DNA from: Boesenbergia rotunda
Taxonomy: Eukaryota > Streptophyta > Magnoliopsida > Zingiberales > Zingiberaceae
Assembly (NCBI GenBank): GCA_024364735.1
Contig: JAGFNQ010009501.1
Span: forward strand, 122,170-186,169
Length of the DNA: 64,000 nucleotides
Reading direction: 5' to 3'
Below, piece by piece: positions 34,148-45,094 of the stretch; within the stretch, counting starts at the first letter, position 1, and every line of letters starts with the position of its first letter. Made by a program: the position numbers and the translations under genes. The notes under the pieces are model-generated. The model worked only from the letters and a program-made list of their open reading frames with translations, ran no database searches and had not been told where the DNA came from.

Positions 34148-35987
34148 GACTAGTGTTTTGGAAAGATTTGGTGCCAAAAAGAGGCAATTCATGTCGGGAA
34201 AAAAAAATTTCTGCGAATTCCATGTGCCAAGAATGAGTTTGAGTGAGTTTGGTACCAAGAATGAGCAAGAGAGATGGAAGCAAGTGGAGATCTAGATTCC
34301 TTATCACACTTTGAAGATCAAAGTGGCACGCAAGAAAAGAAAAGAAGAACAAAAATCTGCAATGAGGAGAAAAATGGCACGCCAATGAAGAAAACTTGTG
34401 CCAAAAAGAAAAAAAATTCTGTGAAGCTACTTTTTGGCAGAAATGTTGGGATTGAAGCTGTTCTTTGCGATAGGAATCAGCCACACTTTGTTGGAGGCTT
34501 GAATGGCAGCTGTGCAATATCAGAATGTCAGAATTGAAGATGAACAAGCTGAGATCAATGAAGAAATCTGTGCAAAACTGATTTGATTTGAAAATTCTGT
34601 GTAGAGTAGTAAGTGAAGTGCAGCTGGGCTGATTTGAAGCCGAAAATGAATTAAGATGCAAGGGCTGCTGACAAGAATTGAGAACAAAATCAGAGTGGAA
34701 AATGCAGCTGGAAAAGAAAATTCAGAAGGTATGTTCCATGAAAGCAGTTTTTGCATAAGTTTGGTATCAAGATGAAGCTGAATTTGGATTTCAAGGCTAT
34801 GAATCAAGGAATGGAGCACATGAATGTAGTGAAAGGAAAGGAAATGACAGAAATGTGCTGATCAATGTGCAGTGAAGGCATTTCCGAAATGCAGTGAAAG
34901 CAAGGGGCTGAAATTCAATGTGTTGATTTGAATTTTTGAGTGGAACACTTAAGTCTTCCACTATCATTTGATGCAAGCACTCTTGATGTTAATTGTTGGA
35001 GAAATCAGAGACTTGAACTGAATCTATCGTGGATGCTGGACTCAAAACAGAAAAAAAATTAAAAGTGTGCCAACTAATAAAGGATTTGTATCAAGAGTGA
35101 GTGGTAAGAATTGTTTGGTGAGGATTAAAAGTGGAGCATCTAATTCCCTAATTGTTACTTGATTTCTCAAGCTTTTCTGATTTAAATCTGATCTGCAGTG
35201 CTCCAATAGAAGATTGAGGGAAGAAAAAAAAAGGGGAAGAAAAACAGTTCGAAAAAAAAGAGAAGGAAGAAGCAAAATGACACAATTGGAGTTTTGGCAT
35301 TGCAATTTTTCTCATCCGAGTCCAAATTTATTTCATTTCATTTCTGACTTTACAAGAAAGAAAGAAAGAAGAAAAAGAAGAATGAGAAAAGAGAAGCAAG
35401 CAAAGTTGGCACGCAAATGAAAATTGGCACAAAGGAACTAATGAGGTCTTTTCATTGAATTTTTGAAGGGCAAGGCAAAAGTTTACTCCATCACACTTTT
35501 GAATTCACTAGAGGACTGTCAAGAGGGCAGAGTTCATTGGAAACATCCTTGAGCACTCAAGTCTTCCACTTTATCAATTTTTCCATTTTCTTGATTTTTA
35601 CTCCATTTCTTACTATTTTCCATATTTTCACTTGTTTTTGTAGATGTTGATCGTAATCATGAATAATGGTGGAGAGTAGACAATAAGCAAGCCTATGGTA
35701 ATGCAAGAAGTATGTGTGTTTGAGTGAGCTCCACTTCCATCATCAACTTAGAACTTAAGGAGAGAGCCACCAAAATTTTCCTTGAAAGGCTAGTGAGTTA
35801 AATTCATCTCAATGAATCATGATGGATTAAAAGACTAAGTTGTTGATTTAAGGACGAGATACTAATCCATAGAGCTTAGATTTTTGAGAATTGACAACCT
35901 TAGGTAATTTCTTTTCATTTGCTTCTAATTATGCTTAAGAAAATCTAGGGGATACATACTTAGTAGTTTCGCGAGACGCTCAAGCTT

Positions 35988-36000
35988 AAGTGTGGGGGAG
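35988..36000 (+). other. C1 terminal polypurine tract
   Basis: AAGTGTGGGGGAG directly precedes the 3' LTR (TGATAAGTACC at 36002), as expected for plus-strand priming. Confidence 0.85.
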
Positions 36001-36001
36001 T

Positions 36002-38502
36002 TGATAAGTACCATTTTGTTAATTATTTTAGTTGCTAAAATCCATGTTTGACCCATGTTTTACTTGCTTAATTGTGAATTTACTCTAGGTTTTAGGACTT
36101 CCTCTTATTTTGGACTTAATTGCAAATTTGCACATATTTGGATTATTTGGCCACTAAATTTTTGATCTATTTTTGTAGGCATGAAAGGTTCATGGACCTA
36201 GGGCATACTGGGTCAAACTTGAGTCGGAAGTGGACCCAGATCGAGTTATCAAGCTTCGGATTAATCTGGGCCATCCGATTCAAAAGCGGCTAGAACTGAG
36301 CCATTTGGGACCATCTGAAGTAATCCAAGCTAGGGTTAGGGCTGATCAATCACTCTGATCAAGATCTGAAGGTTTCATCCCAATCAGAGCTCATTCAACC
36401 ATTGGATCAAGCTCGGAGGGCTCTAGATCGTCCATTCAAAGATTAGGTTGATCTGGACCATCCGTTGCACATCTGGAGGATCCGAGCTACCACGAGGCAG
36501 ATCCTAACCCCTGATCATCATCATCAAAGTTTGGATTAAATCAGAGCAAGATCAGCCGTTGGATCTTCTCCAAACAACCTGGGCAGTCCATTCTTATGTA
36601 CTTAATAAAAATTTCGCCACAGCTTCAGCTTCGTCGCGTCCTCGCCGCAATAGTGTCTTCTTCTTCATTTTCTTCCTGTTCTTCAGCAAATTCTCCATCT
36701 AAGAGGCGTGGCCACTCGATCCTTCATTAGAACAAGTGCTAGGTCAGTGGGGAGAGCTCGCTGAGAAGTTTCCAGCTTGAATTTTGCCCAAAGACAGAGT
36801 TTCGTGAGGTTTCAGTGGCTCTGTTATCTGATTTTGCCAATCTCAGCTGTGTACCATCCTCATTCCATCAGAGCTATCTGGAGGGGTTCCCTGGAAGGCT
36901 CGGAGCGTTCCCAAGTCATCGTCGCAATCCACCACAGCGAGGTTGAAGAAATCGATTGCTATTTTCAGTTTGAGCATGGTTTGAATGGATTTGATCGCAG
37001 CGACGAATTTTCCACTGATTTGATGAGCTTACGGGTTCGAGGCTCACCCTTGCGTGACGAACAAGGAGTCTTGAGCTAGGGAAGGATTGAGGAGTAGTTT
37101 CATTGGTTAATTTTAGTTCTTTAGCCGTAACTTCAATTCTGTCATTTCATTTCTGAATTTCTGAGGCAATTTCTGTAGTATTTCGTTTCTGAACGGTTTT
37201 TGTTTCAATTAGAGTTTTAATTCAGTGCTTTTATTAGCTAGATTGTTTGTGTAATGAACAAGTGTATTTAGATCAGTTTGTTTCGCTGCAATTCATTTCT
37301 GAATTTAGTTTCAAGCTTGCGTGCCATTTCATTGTTGCGTATCTGCATCTTTTTCTGCAACTTCCTTAGTTCTGAATCCCTTAATCTATTTTCAATCCAA
37401 TTCGTGTCTATTTTAATTCCTTCAATTGAAGACAACCTTGGGTGTGTTGATGTATTAGATTTGCGTTGATTTCCAGTCAATTCCATTTCTGAACTCTTAG
37501 CTGAATTTGTATGCATATCAAACCCCATTTCTGCAATTCTAGTTCCATTTCTGTAAGAATTGATTGATAAATGTCTACATCGAGTGTTGATGTACATTAG
37601 CTCTTCAAGATCAATTTTGAAAGGTTTCATTTTGTGCCCCTTCAATCCGAATTTGGCTTGTTTATTTTTGCTCTGATCTGTAGCTGAATTTCTGCACTTT
37701 TGCCCTGCTTTTCGACATTCATTTCAGCTCTGTGATAGGACAATCTGAGTGAGCAGTTTTTGGCCTGGATTCCTTCATCTACTCTAGCAAATTTAATCAC
37801 TGATAGACTAGCCTTCTAGCTGATCCGATCAGTATAGTTTTAAGCTATCAATGACAGATTTGCCATTTAGCATAGGTTTCTTTTGGCACATTCAGATTTC
37901 CTCTTCTTTGGTATCAAGTTAACTTCAATTTTGGCACTTTGTATCAAGCAAGGTCTCGGTACTAATTGGTATCAAGTTATAAGGTAGTTTTAGCGTGCTA
38001 TGGTTATTGAAGTTAACTAGAATTGAATTCGGCCATTTCTGAAATCTCTTTGTATTTGCTTGCTTCCAAAAATTGTATCTAGTGTGTTAAGCTTGTTTGT
38101 TTCCGAAAACTGCATTTATCTATTTGCTTAGCCTCTATTTGCAGTTGAATTGAGATTGGTTTTCCAAAAATTGGTTGAGTACCTTGTTTGATTCGGTTTA
38201 CCATTAGTTGAGTCCTTTAGTGCCAACTTCTTGTTTAGTTCATTGGGTTAAGTTTCTTTTTTTTCATTTCAATTTTCATTCCTAATTGCAATCCAAATCA
38301 AATCACATTCGAAACCCAAATTCATAAACGACACATAAATACAAGCGCGAATCACACAATATCAACTAGCCCTAGGAAAAACACGACCTGTGGCCCCTTT
38401 ACTACGTTTTCATATTTTGATTGCAAAAAGGGTTTCCAGATTTTCATATAAATATTCTAAATTTGAGACCCACATTCGTGACAACCTATTTTGGGTCCAT
38501 CA
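36002..38502 (+). repeat. C1 3' LTR, 2501 bp
   Basis: Uninterrupted partner of the 5' LTR. It shows the pre-insertion sequence for B2 (GGATTCCTTCATC at about 37776). No convincing ORF; the 100-codon frames at 24305 and 36777 are the same stretch in both LTRs and carry no recognised domain. Confidence 0.9.
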
Positions 38503-38640
38503 GAAACCCGTCAAGACATACCCAACAAAAGAGGCCTCCTTCCCACCTCAAACCAGCGAGAGTTTTCCTCTCTTCCCTTGCTTGCGCCGCCACGAACACC
38601 AAGGAGAAGACCGCTTCTCCTCCTCCGGTGAGACTCCATT

Positions 38641-40879
38641 TGTTGGTTATCCCTTGGTGGTTTCCAAGACAACTACGTGGTCGTATCTGAGAGACCTCTC
38701 TATGGCCACGGATCAAAAATTTAATCTGAATAGAGAACCGTCCCTACAACGGTCGATTCGTCATCGTGTTAGTTAGTCCAAGTCACAACTTAGCCACTAA
38801 GGCTTTGTAACTTTCCAGATTAGCTAACCGCGGAAAAGACGATGATTTGGATCGCCGGTTTTTGTGTTTATCTTCGGAGTCCAGCTAAATATTATTATCT
38901 AAGATTTCGAATCTAAATAATAATTTAACACACATAAAATGACAAGGCAAAGCATAATGACACAAAACAAATATAGCATAACGAAAACTGAGCCCGGGAG
39001 AATTATACCTCGTCGTTTACCTCGTAGTCTTCTATCCTATGACCCTGCCCTCTTGGACGTCGTGTGGGCGACGGTCTCTAAAGACGTGGAGTCACCAAGG
39101 CACGCAAACCAATCCTTTCTTTTCTTCTTCCCTTGCGCCGAGAACCAAAAACCCTAGGGCTAGGGTTTTTCTTCACCACTCGGTAGTCCCTTGAAGAAGA
39201 TGGTGATGAAGTCAAGAGGATGAGTTCCTCTCCTTCACCACAACCCAAGCCAACCTCTCCACTTTCTTCCTATCCCGCGGCAGCAACACCACAAGGAAGA
39301 TAGCCTCTCTCAACCTCCCTTTTCGGCGACAAACACCAAAAGGGAAACTTATCCTCGCCAACGCCTTCACCTTTCTTCCTCCTTGCTCCCGCGCGCCACA
39401 AAAGGAGAAGGAAGCTTCTCCTTTGTCTTGTGTACGTCCGCAACAAGATGAACCGAAGAAGGGAAGAGAAGAAATCGAGAACCAAGTGTTCTCTTCTCCT
39501 CCACCATCGGCGCACCCCTCTCCCTTTGCGCCTTCCTTTCTTCTTCCACCCTCCTCGCCGCAAGCCACCAAGAAGAAGAGGCAACTCCTCCCTTGCTCCG
39601 TGACCGAATGCGACCTTTAGGATGAGAAGAAACCATGAGAAGAAGAAGAGGAGGTTGTCTTCGTCTTTCTTGCACTGCCGGCGCCCAAGGGTTGAGGGAG
39701 GAGAGGAGAGATTAGATTCTCATGAGGGAGAAAGTTTTGAGGTTTATATAGGGGTTTAGTTAGTTTAATTGGAAAAATTTTCCAATTAAAATTGGATTGA
39801 TTATAAAAATTTATAGAATAATTTCATAATTAATCTCATGATTAATTCCTTTAATTATTCCATCCAAATTTTTATATAGAATAATTTCATAATTATTCTA
39901 TGATTAATTCCTTAATTAATTTCGAATTTAATAATTAAATTAATCCGAAATTAATTCCTTAATTAATCCGGCCTTTTATCATGACTCTAATGGGGCTTTA
40001 TCGGGCTAAGATAGGGACCATGAGAAGGAGTTGGTTCTTGGCCCTCTAATGGATCCAAACCCGATCCATTAAATGGAGATCCATTCCACTAAAGGATCCC
40101 ATTGTACTTCCTCACCAACCCTCATATTTTCATATGGGCTCCACCTATTATCGCATGCCCGATAATTAATTCAATTTACTGATAATCAAATTAATTATTT
40201 TCTTGATCCTTGATTAGTACCACTCAACCTTTTCGGCATGCCGGACCATAGTCCACTTGCAAGATTTGACATGGCGATCCTCTTGAGATCACCAATGGGG
40301 CATCATCACCCTGACTCACCAGGACACGGATTTCGTCAATAATTCAATGGCACATCATATTATTAATATTATTTCCTAACTTACCGGGTCTATCGATCTA
40401 ACAGAATATATCTCGCCTATTGAAAAATCAAAAAAACAATAGTTAATAATATATGCCCACCATTATTTCGGGATTCAGAGATCGTACTCCATAATAGCAT
40501 CCGAGGTCTAATCCAATTTACTAGGTCAGTACAAAAATTGGATGACCTCTCTTTTGGTCGTACTCAATGTACACAAAGTACACTAGTGTAATCCTATGGT
40601 TAAGATAAACCACTCCTGATTACACTATAACCATTCCGATTGGTTTGTCCAACTCCATCTCGGTTGTGAGCCTCATTCTTATGCTTCGGTAAGGAACTTG
40701 ATAACATGATCTTCTGTGCGATACCATGCACCATGTTATCTACAATGCCAAGTATTAGACGTTTAGTGCACATACCAATATAAACATAACCTGAACATGC
40801 ACTGTGTGATTTCTGATTCTCTTTAAAATGTAGATGTATCCTTAACCAAAAGGCAAAGCTTTTAGTATACATCCTAACA
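38641..40879 (-). mobile_element. A3: solo LTR of family A
   Basis: It runs from TGTTGGTTATCCC to ATCCTAACA, with flanks CCATT (38636-38640) and CCTTT (40880-40884), four of five matching. At 2239 bp it is about 400 bp longer than A2 and A4; at least part of the excess is an AT-rich stretch at about 39755-39970 near the expected promoter. It lies in the A1 3' LTR, same orientation as A1. Overlapping minus-strand frames at 39212-39675 are GA-rich leader sequence, not genes. Confidence 0.85.
39764..39790. repeat. Palindrome, 13-bp arms, 1-nt spacer, in A3
   Basis: TTTAATTGGAAAA, one A, TTTTCCAATTAAA. It begins the extra AT-rich stretch of A3, in which ATAATTTCATAATTA-like words recur. Confidence 0.85.
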
Positions 40880-41273
40880 CCTTTCTCCTAGTTCTTGCCT
40901 AGCCACACAAGGAGAATGAACCCTCTCCTTGTATCTGTGGTCGCCGAGCACTAATGGTGAAGAAGAAGGGAGAATGAAAAACAAGAAGGAGAGGAACTCC
41001 TTCTTGTTGCCAGCTCCCTAGGAGAGAGAAAAGAGAGAGAGGAGAGAAAAGCCTATGATGTGGTGATCTATTGGATTAAGCCTTGGTTTCTTGATCCCAT
41101 GGGGTATATATAGGGCTAAGGTAGGGACCAAGATGAGGAGTTGGGTCTTGGCCCATTAATGGATCTAAAACCAATCTATTAATGAAGACCCATTCCACTA
41201 AAGGATCTCCATTGAACATCCTCACCAACCCCCATATTTTCATATGGGCTCCACGTATTATGAGAACATCCAT

Positions 41274-41299
41274 CCCCCCCCCCGCCCCGCCCCCCCCCT
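41274..41299. repeat. C-rich homopolymer tract in A1 LTR
   Basis: Twenty-six bases are C apart from two Gs. Other A copies have only a short CCCCCC here (for example 46220). The length may be uncertain because of sequencing. Confidence 0.8.
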
Positions 41300-42024
41300 C
41301 CATGTTTAAAATATGGCTTGCCCATCGATTAATTTAAATTACTGACAATTTTAATTAATCAACTTCTAACTCCTTGACTAATACCACTCAACCTTATCAT
41401 CATGTTAGATTAAATTCACCTGCAGGGTTTAACATGATGATCCTTATGAGCTCATCAAGGGGGCATCATCATCCCGACTCACCAGGACACGGATTCCGTC
41501 AATAATTATTGACACATCATATAATAAATATTATTTCCCAACTTACCGGGTCTATCAATTTAGCAGAATAAATCTTGCCTATTGGTAAATCAAAGAAATA
41601 AAATATTAACTACACGTGCCCGTTATTATATCGAGATTTAGGGATTATACTCCATAATAATCCGAGGTCCAATCCAATTATTAAGTCAGTACAAATTGGA
41701 TGACCTCTAGTTTTGGTCATGCTCAATGCACACAAGCACACTAGTGTAATTCTATGGTCAAGACAAACCACACATAATTATACGACAACCATCCCGATGG
41801 TTTGTCCAACTCCATCTCGGTTGTGAGCCTCTACTTATATTATGAAAGGGACTGATAACATGATCTTCTGTGTGTCACCATACACCATGTTATCTACAAT
41901 GCAAAGTATCAAACTTTTATGCATATACTAATATAAATATGCATCTGTGTTGTTGTGATTATCTTTCAAAATATAGATGAGCATATAGGTAAAAAGGCAA
42001 GTCTTTTAGTATACACATCTAACA

Positions 42025-42038
42025 ATCTCCCACTTATA
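42025..42038 (-). other. A1 polypurine tract
   Basis: Read on the minus strand this is AAGTGGGAGAT, right against the A1 3' LTR end at 42024. It confirms that A1 is transcribed leftwards. Confidence 0.85.
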
Positions 42039-42039
42039 C

Positions 42040-42606
42040 TTAAAGTCTTTGCTGTTCTCTCACTGCCATACATATGACTCCCATATCCTCCATATATCGA
42101 TCAAAAGCTCTTCCCGGAAGAGCCTTAGTGAAAGGATCCACCAAGTTGTCCTCCGATGCAATCTTGGCGACAACCACTTCTCCTCGCTTTATGATTTCTC
42201 GTATCAGGTGGTACTTGCGTTCTATGTATTTACTCGCTTTTATGGGCTCGTGGTTCCTTCGAGTTTGCAACTGCACCACTGTTATCACAATAGATTGTGA
42301 TATATCTAGGCAAACTAGGAATCACATCCAAGTCCATCATAAAGTTCCTGAGCTATATAGCTTCGTTGGCTGCCTCTAAGGCTGCCACATACTCAGCTTC
42401 CATGGTGGAGTCCGCCACGCATTTCTGCTTGACACTCCTCCATACTATGGCTCCACCTCCTAAAGTAAACACAAACCCTAAGGTAGACTTACTCTTGTCC
42501 CTATCTAACTAGAAATCCGAATCTGTATAACCCACAGGGACTAATTGGTTTGCCCGATAAACTAACATATAATCCCTAGTCCGTCTTAGGTATTTCAATA
42601 TATGCT
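42040..42606 (-). pseudogene. A1 RNase H, broken
   Basis: Minus-strand Copia RNase H, parallel to A0 7778-8326. An 82-codon piece at 42040-42288 carries KYHLIREI, IASEDNLVDPFTKALPG. Upstream (42289-42606) the ADSTMEAEYVA motif and CDNSG region are legible but out of frame, with stops. Confidence 0.8.
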
Positions 42607-43540
42607 TTACCGCAGTCCAATGTCTCTCTTCAGGGTTACTCTAATATTGTTGACCATGCCCACAGCAATGCAGATATCTGGTCTCGTACACAACATAGCA
42701 TACATGAGACTTCCTACAGCCGATTCATAAGGAACCACCTTCATTTCCTTTATCTCCTTTGATGTTTTCGGACACAGCTCCTTAGATAGAGGAACTCCAT
42801 GCCTGAAAGGTAGAAAACCTTTCTTGTAGTTTTCCATACTAAAACGAGCCAGGACAGTGTCTATGTATGAAGCTTGGGATAAGCACAACATCCTTTTCTG
42901 GTGATCCCTTATGACCTTAATCCCAAGGATGTGTCCCGCTTCTCCTAAGTCCTTCATATCGAACTGTTTGGACAACTATACCCTTACGTCTGACAACACT
43001 TTGACATTATTGCCAATTAACAAAATTTCATCTACGTAAAGTACAAGAAACACCACTACATTTCCGTCACATCTCTTATATACATATGATTCATCCGGAC
43101 TTTGAATAAATCCATATGACTGGATTACTTCATCAAAGCGGATGTTCCAAGATCGCGAAGCTTGCATACTAAATGCTCCTTGCCCTTCGCAATGAACCCT
43201 TCTGGTTGCTTCATGTAGATGGTCTCCTCAAGACTTCCGTTAAGTAAAGCTATCTTGATGTTCATCTGTCATACCTCATAATCCATATGAGCTGCAATAG
43301 ATAAGAGAATCCAGATAGACTTAAGCATGGCAACCAGCGAAAATGTCTCCTTATAATCGATACCCTCTTTCTGAGTATACCCTTTCACAACAAGCCTAGC
43401 TTTGAAGGTCTCAACCTTCCCATATGATCCTCTCTTTCTCTTGTAGATCCACTTGCATCTAATAGCTTTTACACCATTGGGTGGTTCTACTAGATCCCGG
43501 ACATGATTAGAATCCATAGATTCTATCTCAGAGTTCATTG
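42607..43540 (-). pseudogene. A1 reverse transcriptase, broken, altered catalytic motif
   Basis: Three open pieces: 43269-43538 (CKWIYKRKRGS, FKARLVVKGYTQ), 42976-43167 (SRSWNIRFDEV, VLYVDEILLIG) and 42607-42975 (MKDLGEAGHILGIKV, MYAMLCTRPDI). The catalytic box reads YVDE where A0 has YVDD and B1 has YIDD; the changed codon is 43027-43029. A TGA replaces the conserved Trp at about 43268. RT activity is not expected. Confidence 0.85.
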
Positions 43541-44760
43541 CCCTTTGCCAAGAATCCGCATCCTTATCTTGGAGGGCCTAGTCATAGGTCCAGAGATCTG
43601 GTTCATGTTCACCAGGGACCATGTCCGAAGACTCTCCCAAAAACATGAACCTTTCAAGTTGTCTAACAACCCTCCCAATGCGACGAGGTACCATCTGTAT
43701 ATCTTCTGTGACACGCGGTGTAGTGACTTGTGGTGTATCCTCTTGTACAGTTGGTACTAAGGTCGGATCCTCCCCTCATAATTCTAAAAGAACTAGTCTA
43801 CTCTTGGGCTTGTGGTTCATCACATAGTCTTCTTCCAAGAATCTGGCATTCGTGCTAACAATTACCTTTTGATCCTCAGGACTATAGAACAGACCACCCT
43901 TCGTCTCTTTAGGATACCCTATGAACAGACGTACTTCTGTACGAGATTCCAACTTATCAGTATCTCCCTTCAGCACATGTGCTGGACTACTCCAAATCTG
44001 AATATGTCCTAGACTAGGCTTTCGCCCAGTCCACAATTCTATGGGAGTAGATGGGACTGACTTAGATGGTACCATGTTCAGAATATACGCTGGCGTATCC
44101 ATAGCATATCCCCAAAACGAATCCGGCAACTCAGAGTAGCTCATCATTGACCTAACCATTTCGATAAGAGTCCTATTCCTTCTTTCTGCTACACCATTCT
44201 GCTGGGGTGTGCCGGGTGCAGACAGCTGGGACTGCATCCCAGCCTCTGATAAATAGGTCCTAAACTCACCAAAGAGATACTCGCTATCATGATCTGATCG
44301 TAGTGTCTTGATACTTTAACCTTAACGTTTCTCAACATCATCCTTGAATTCTTTGAACTTATCAAAGCATTCAGACTTGCGGTGCATCAGGTAAATGTAT
44401 CCATACCTTGAATAATCGTCAATAAAAGTGATGAAGTATTCAAAGCCACCTCTAGCCTAGACGGACATAGGACCACACAAATCAGAATGAACTAGTTCTA
44501 ACACATCTTTGGCCCTATACCCCTTAGCCTTGAAAGACCTCTTGGTCATCTTACTTTCCAAGCAAGACTCACAGGTTGTAAGTCTTCCACCACCAATGAA
44601 CCGAAGGGCCAATTGGCTATCAACATCTGAATCCTACTAAGGTTAATATGACCAACCTAAGGTGCCAAAGATATGTCTTGTTCATTTTAGAAGGTTCCTT
44701 TCTCTTATTTAGGTTAGATGATGAGCTATTGGCCTCTATTTGCATCGTGGGAGCTTTTGG
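43541..44760 (-). pseudogene. A1 integrase, broken
   Basis: The C-terminal half is open at 43776-44237 (NGVAERRNRTLIEMVRSMM, FIGYPKETKGGLFYS). The N-terminal half, 44238-44760, reads as integrase core and zinc-binding region on the minus strand with stops and shifts. Sequence 43541-43775 is the acidic pol linker. It closely parallels A0 5600-6579. Confidence 0.8.
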
Positions 44761-45094
44761 TTCTAGAGTGTAAAAATGTCAACCATAGTACCCGAACACA
44801 TAATCTCTCTATTTCTCTTTATAACTACTCTGTTATTAAAAGTAATAGAATATTCATCCTTTATTAATTTAGAAACTGATACTAAGTTCTATCTAAAAGA
44901 GGGTACATATAAGCAATTTCTCAAAACCAACACTTTATTTCTCTCAAAAGATAAATAAATATCTCCCACTGGAACTGCTGCCACCTCCGTAGCATTGCCC
45001 ATGTAGATGACGATTTCCTCATCAACTAGCCATCGGGTTTCCTAGAACCCCTGCAGAGTATTGCAAACATGATCAGTGGCTCCCGTATCTACGT
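44761..45094 (-). pseudogene. A1 protease end, broken
   Basis: On the minus strand this matches A0 5257-5500: the ATDHVCNTLQGF-like protease stretch, then MGNATEVA. Solo LTR A4 cuts it at 45094. Confidence 0.7.

Larger units (their letters stand above)
33945..36001 (+). other. C1 3' non-coding internal region
   Basis: About 2 kb between D1 and the 3' LTR. It is AG-rich in places (AAGAAAAGAAAAGAAG-like runs at about 34330-34430 and 35220-35400), with recurring GGCACGC and GTGCCAA words. It holds an internal polypurine tract at 34134-34147 and the terminal one at 35988-36000. A 209-codon antisense frame (34032-34661) is not kept in C2 and is taken as chance. Confidence 0.6.
23530..38502 (+). 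mobile_element. C1: complete non-autonomous Gypsy-like element with 2.5-kb LTRs
   Basis: The element runs from TGATAAGTACC to GGGTCCATCA, flanked by a perfect duplication GAAAC (23525-23529 and 38503-38507). Removing solo LTRs B2 and D1 with one duplication each leaves 10,013 bp: a 2502-bp 5' LTR, 5010 bp internal and a 2501-bp 3' LTR. The primer site is of the tRNA-Asp type used by Athila and its relatives. No protease, RT, RNase H or integrase motif is found in any frame. Instead there is a Gln-rich frame and a repeat-protein frame. This fits a large retrotransposon derivative mobilised in trans, but one with its own coding region. Confidence 0.9.
21712..38527 (+). mobile_element. A2: solo LTR of family A, split by C1
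   Basis: It starts TGTAAGATGTGTATACTG and ends GACATACCCAACA, flanked by a perfect duplication AAAGA (21707-21711 and 38528-38532). The pieces 21712-23529 and 38508-38527 sum to 1838 bp, the family A LTR length. The sequence on either side of C1 rejoins cleanly when compared with A4 read on its own strand (GGAAACCCGCCAAGC...). No internal region, hence a solo LTR. It lies inside the A1 3' LTR in the opposite orientation. Confidence 0.92.
14371..42024 (-). mobile_element. A1: 3' LTR of reverse-strand Angela element, split by nested insertions
   Basis: The LTR starts TGATGGGATGGCTTGGCGG at 14371, parallel to A4 at 45095, and ends ATCTAACA at 42024, next to the A1 polypurine tract. Its own pieces are 14371-14818, about 21553-21711, 38533-38640 and 40885-42024. 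Summed they give about 1.86 kb, matching solo LTR A4 (1853 bp). E1, A2 and A3 are the insertions. The left flank is CTATT (14366-14370); the matching duplication would lie outside the window. Confidence 0.85.

Noticed and set aside
34032..34661. 209-codon antisense open frame in C1
   Set aside because: The corresponding strand of C2 has no matching frame, and the composition (Ser, Phe, Leu, His) is what AG-rich DNA gives when read in antisense.
39212..39675. Three overlapping minus-strand ORFs of about 100-120 codons in A3
   Set aside because: They lie in the GA-rich leader of an LTR, are not conserved in A2 or A4 and carry no domain.
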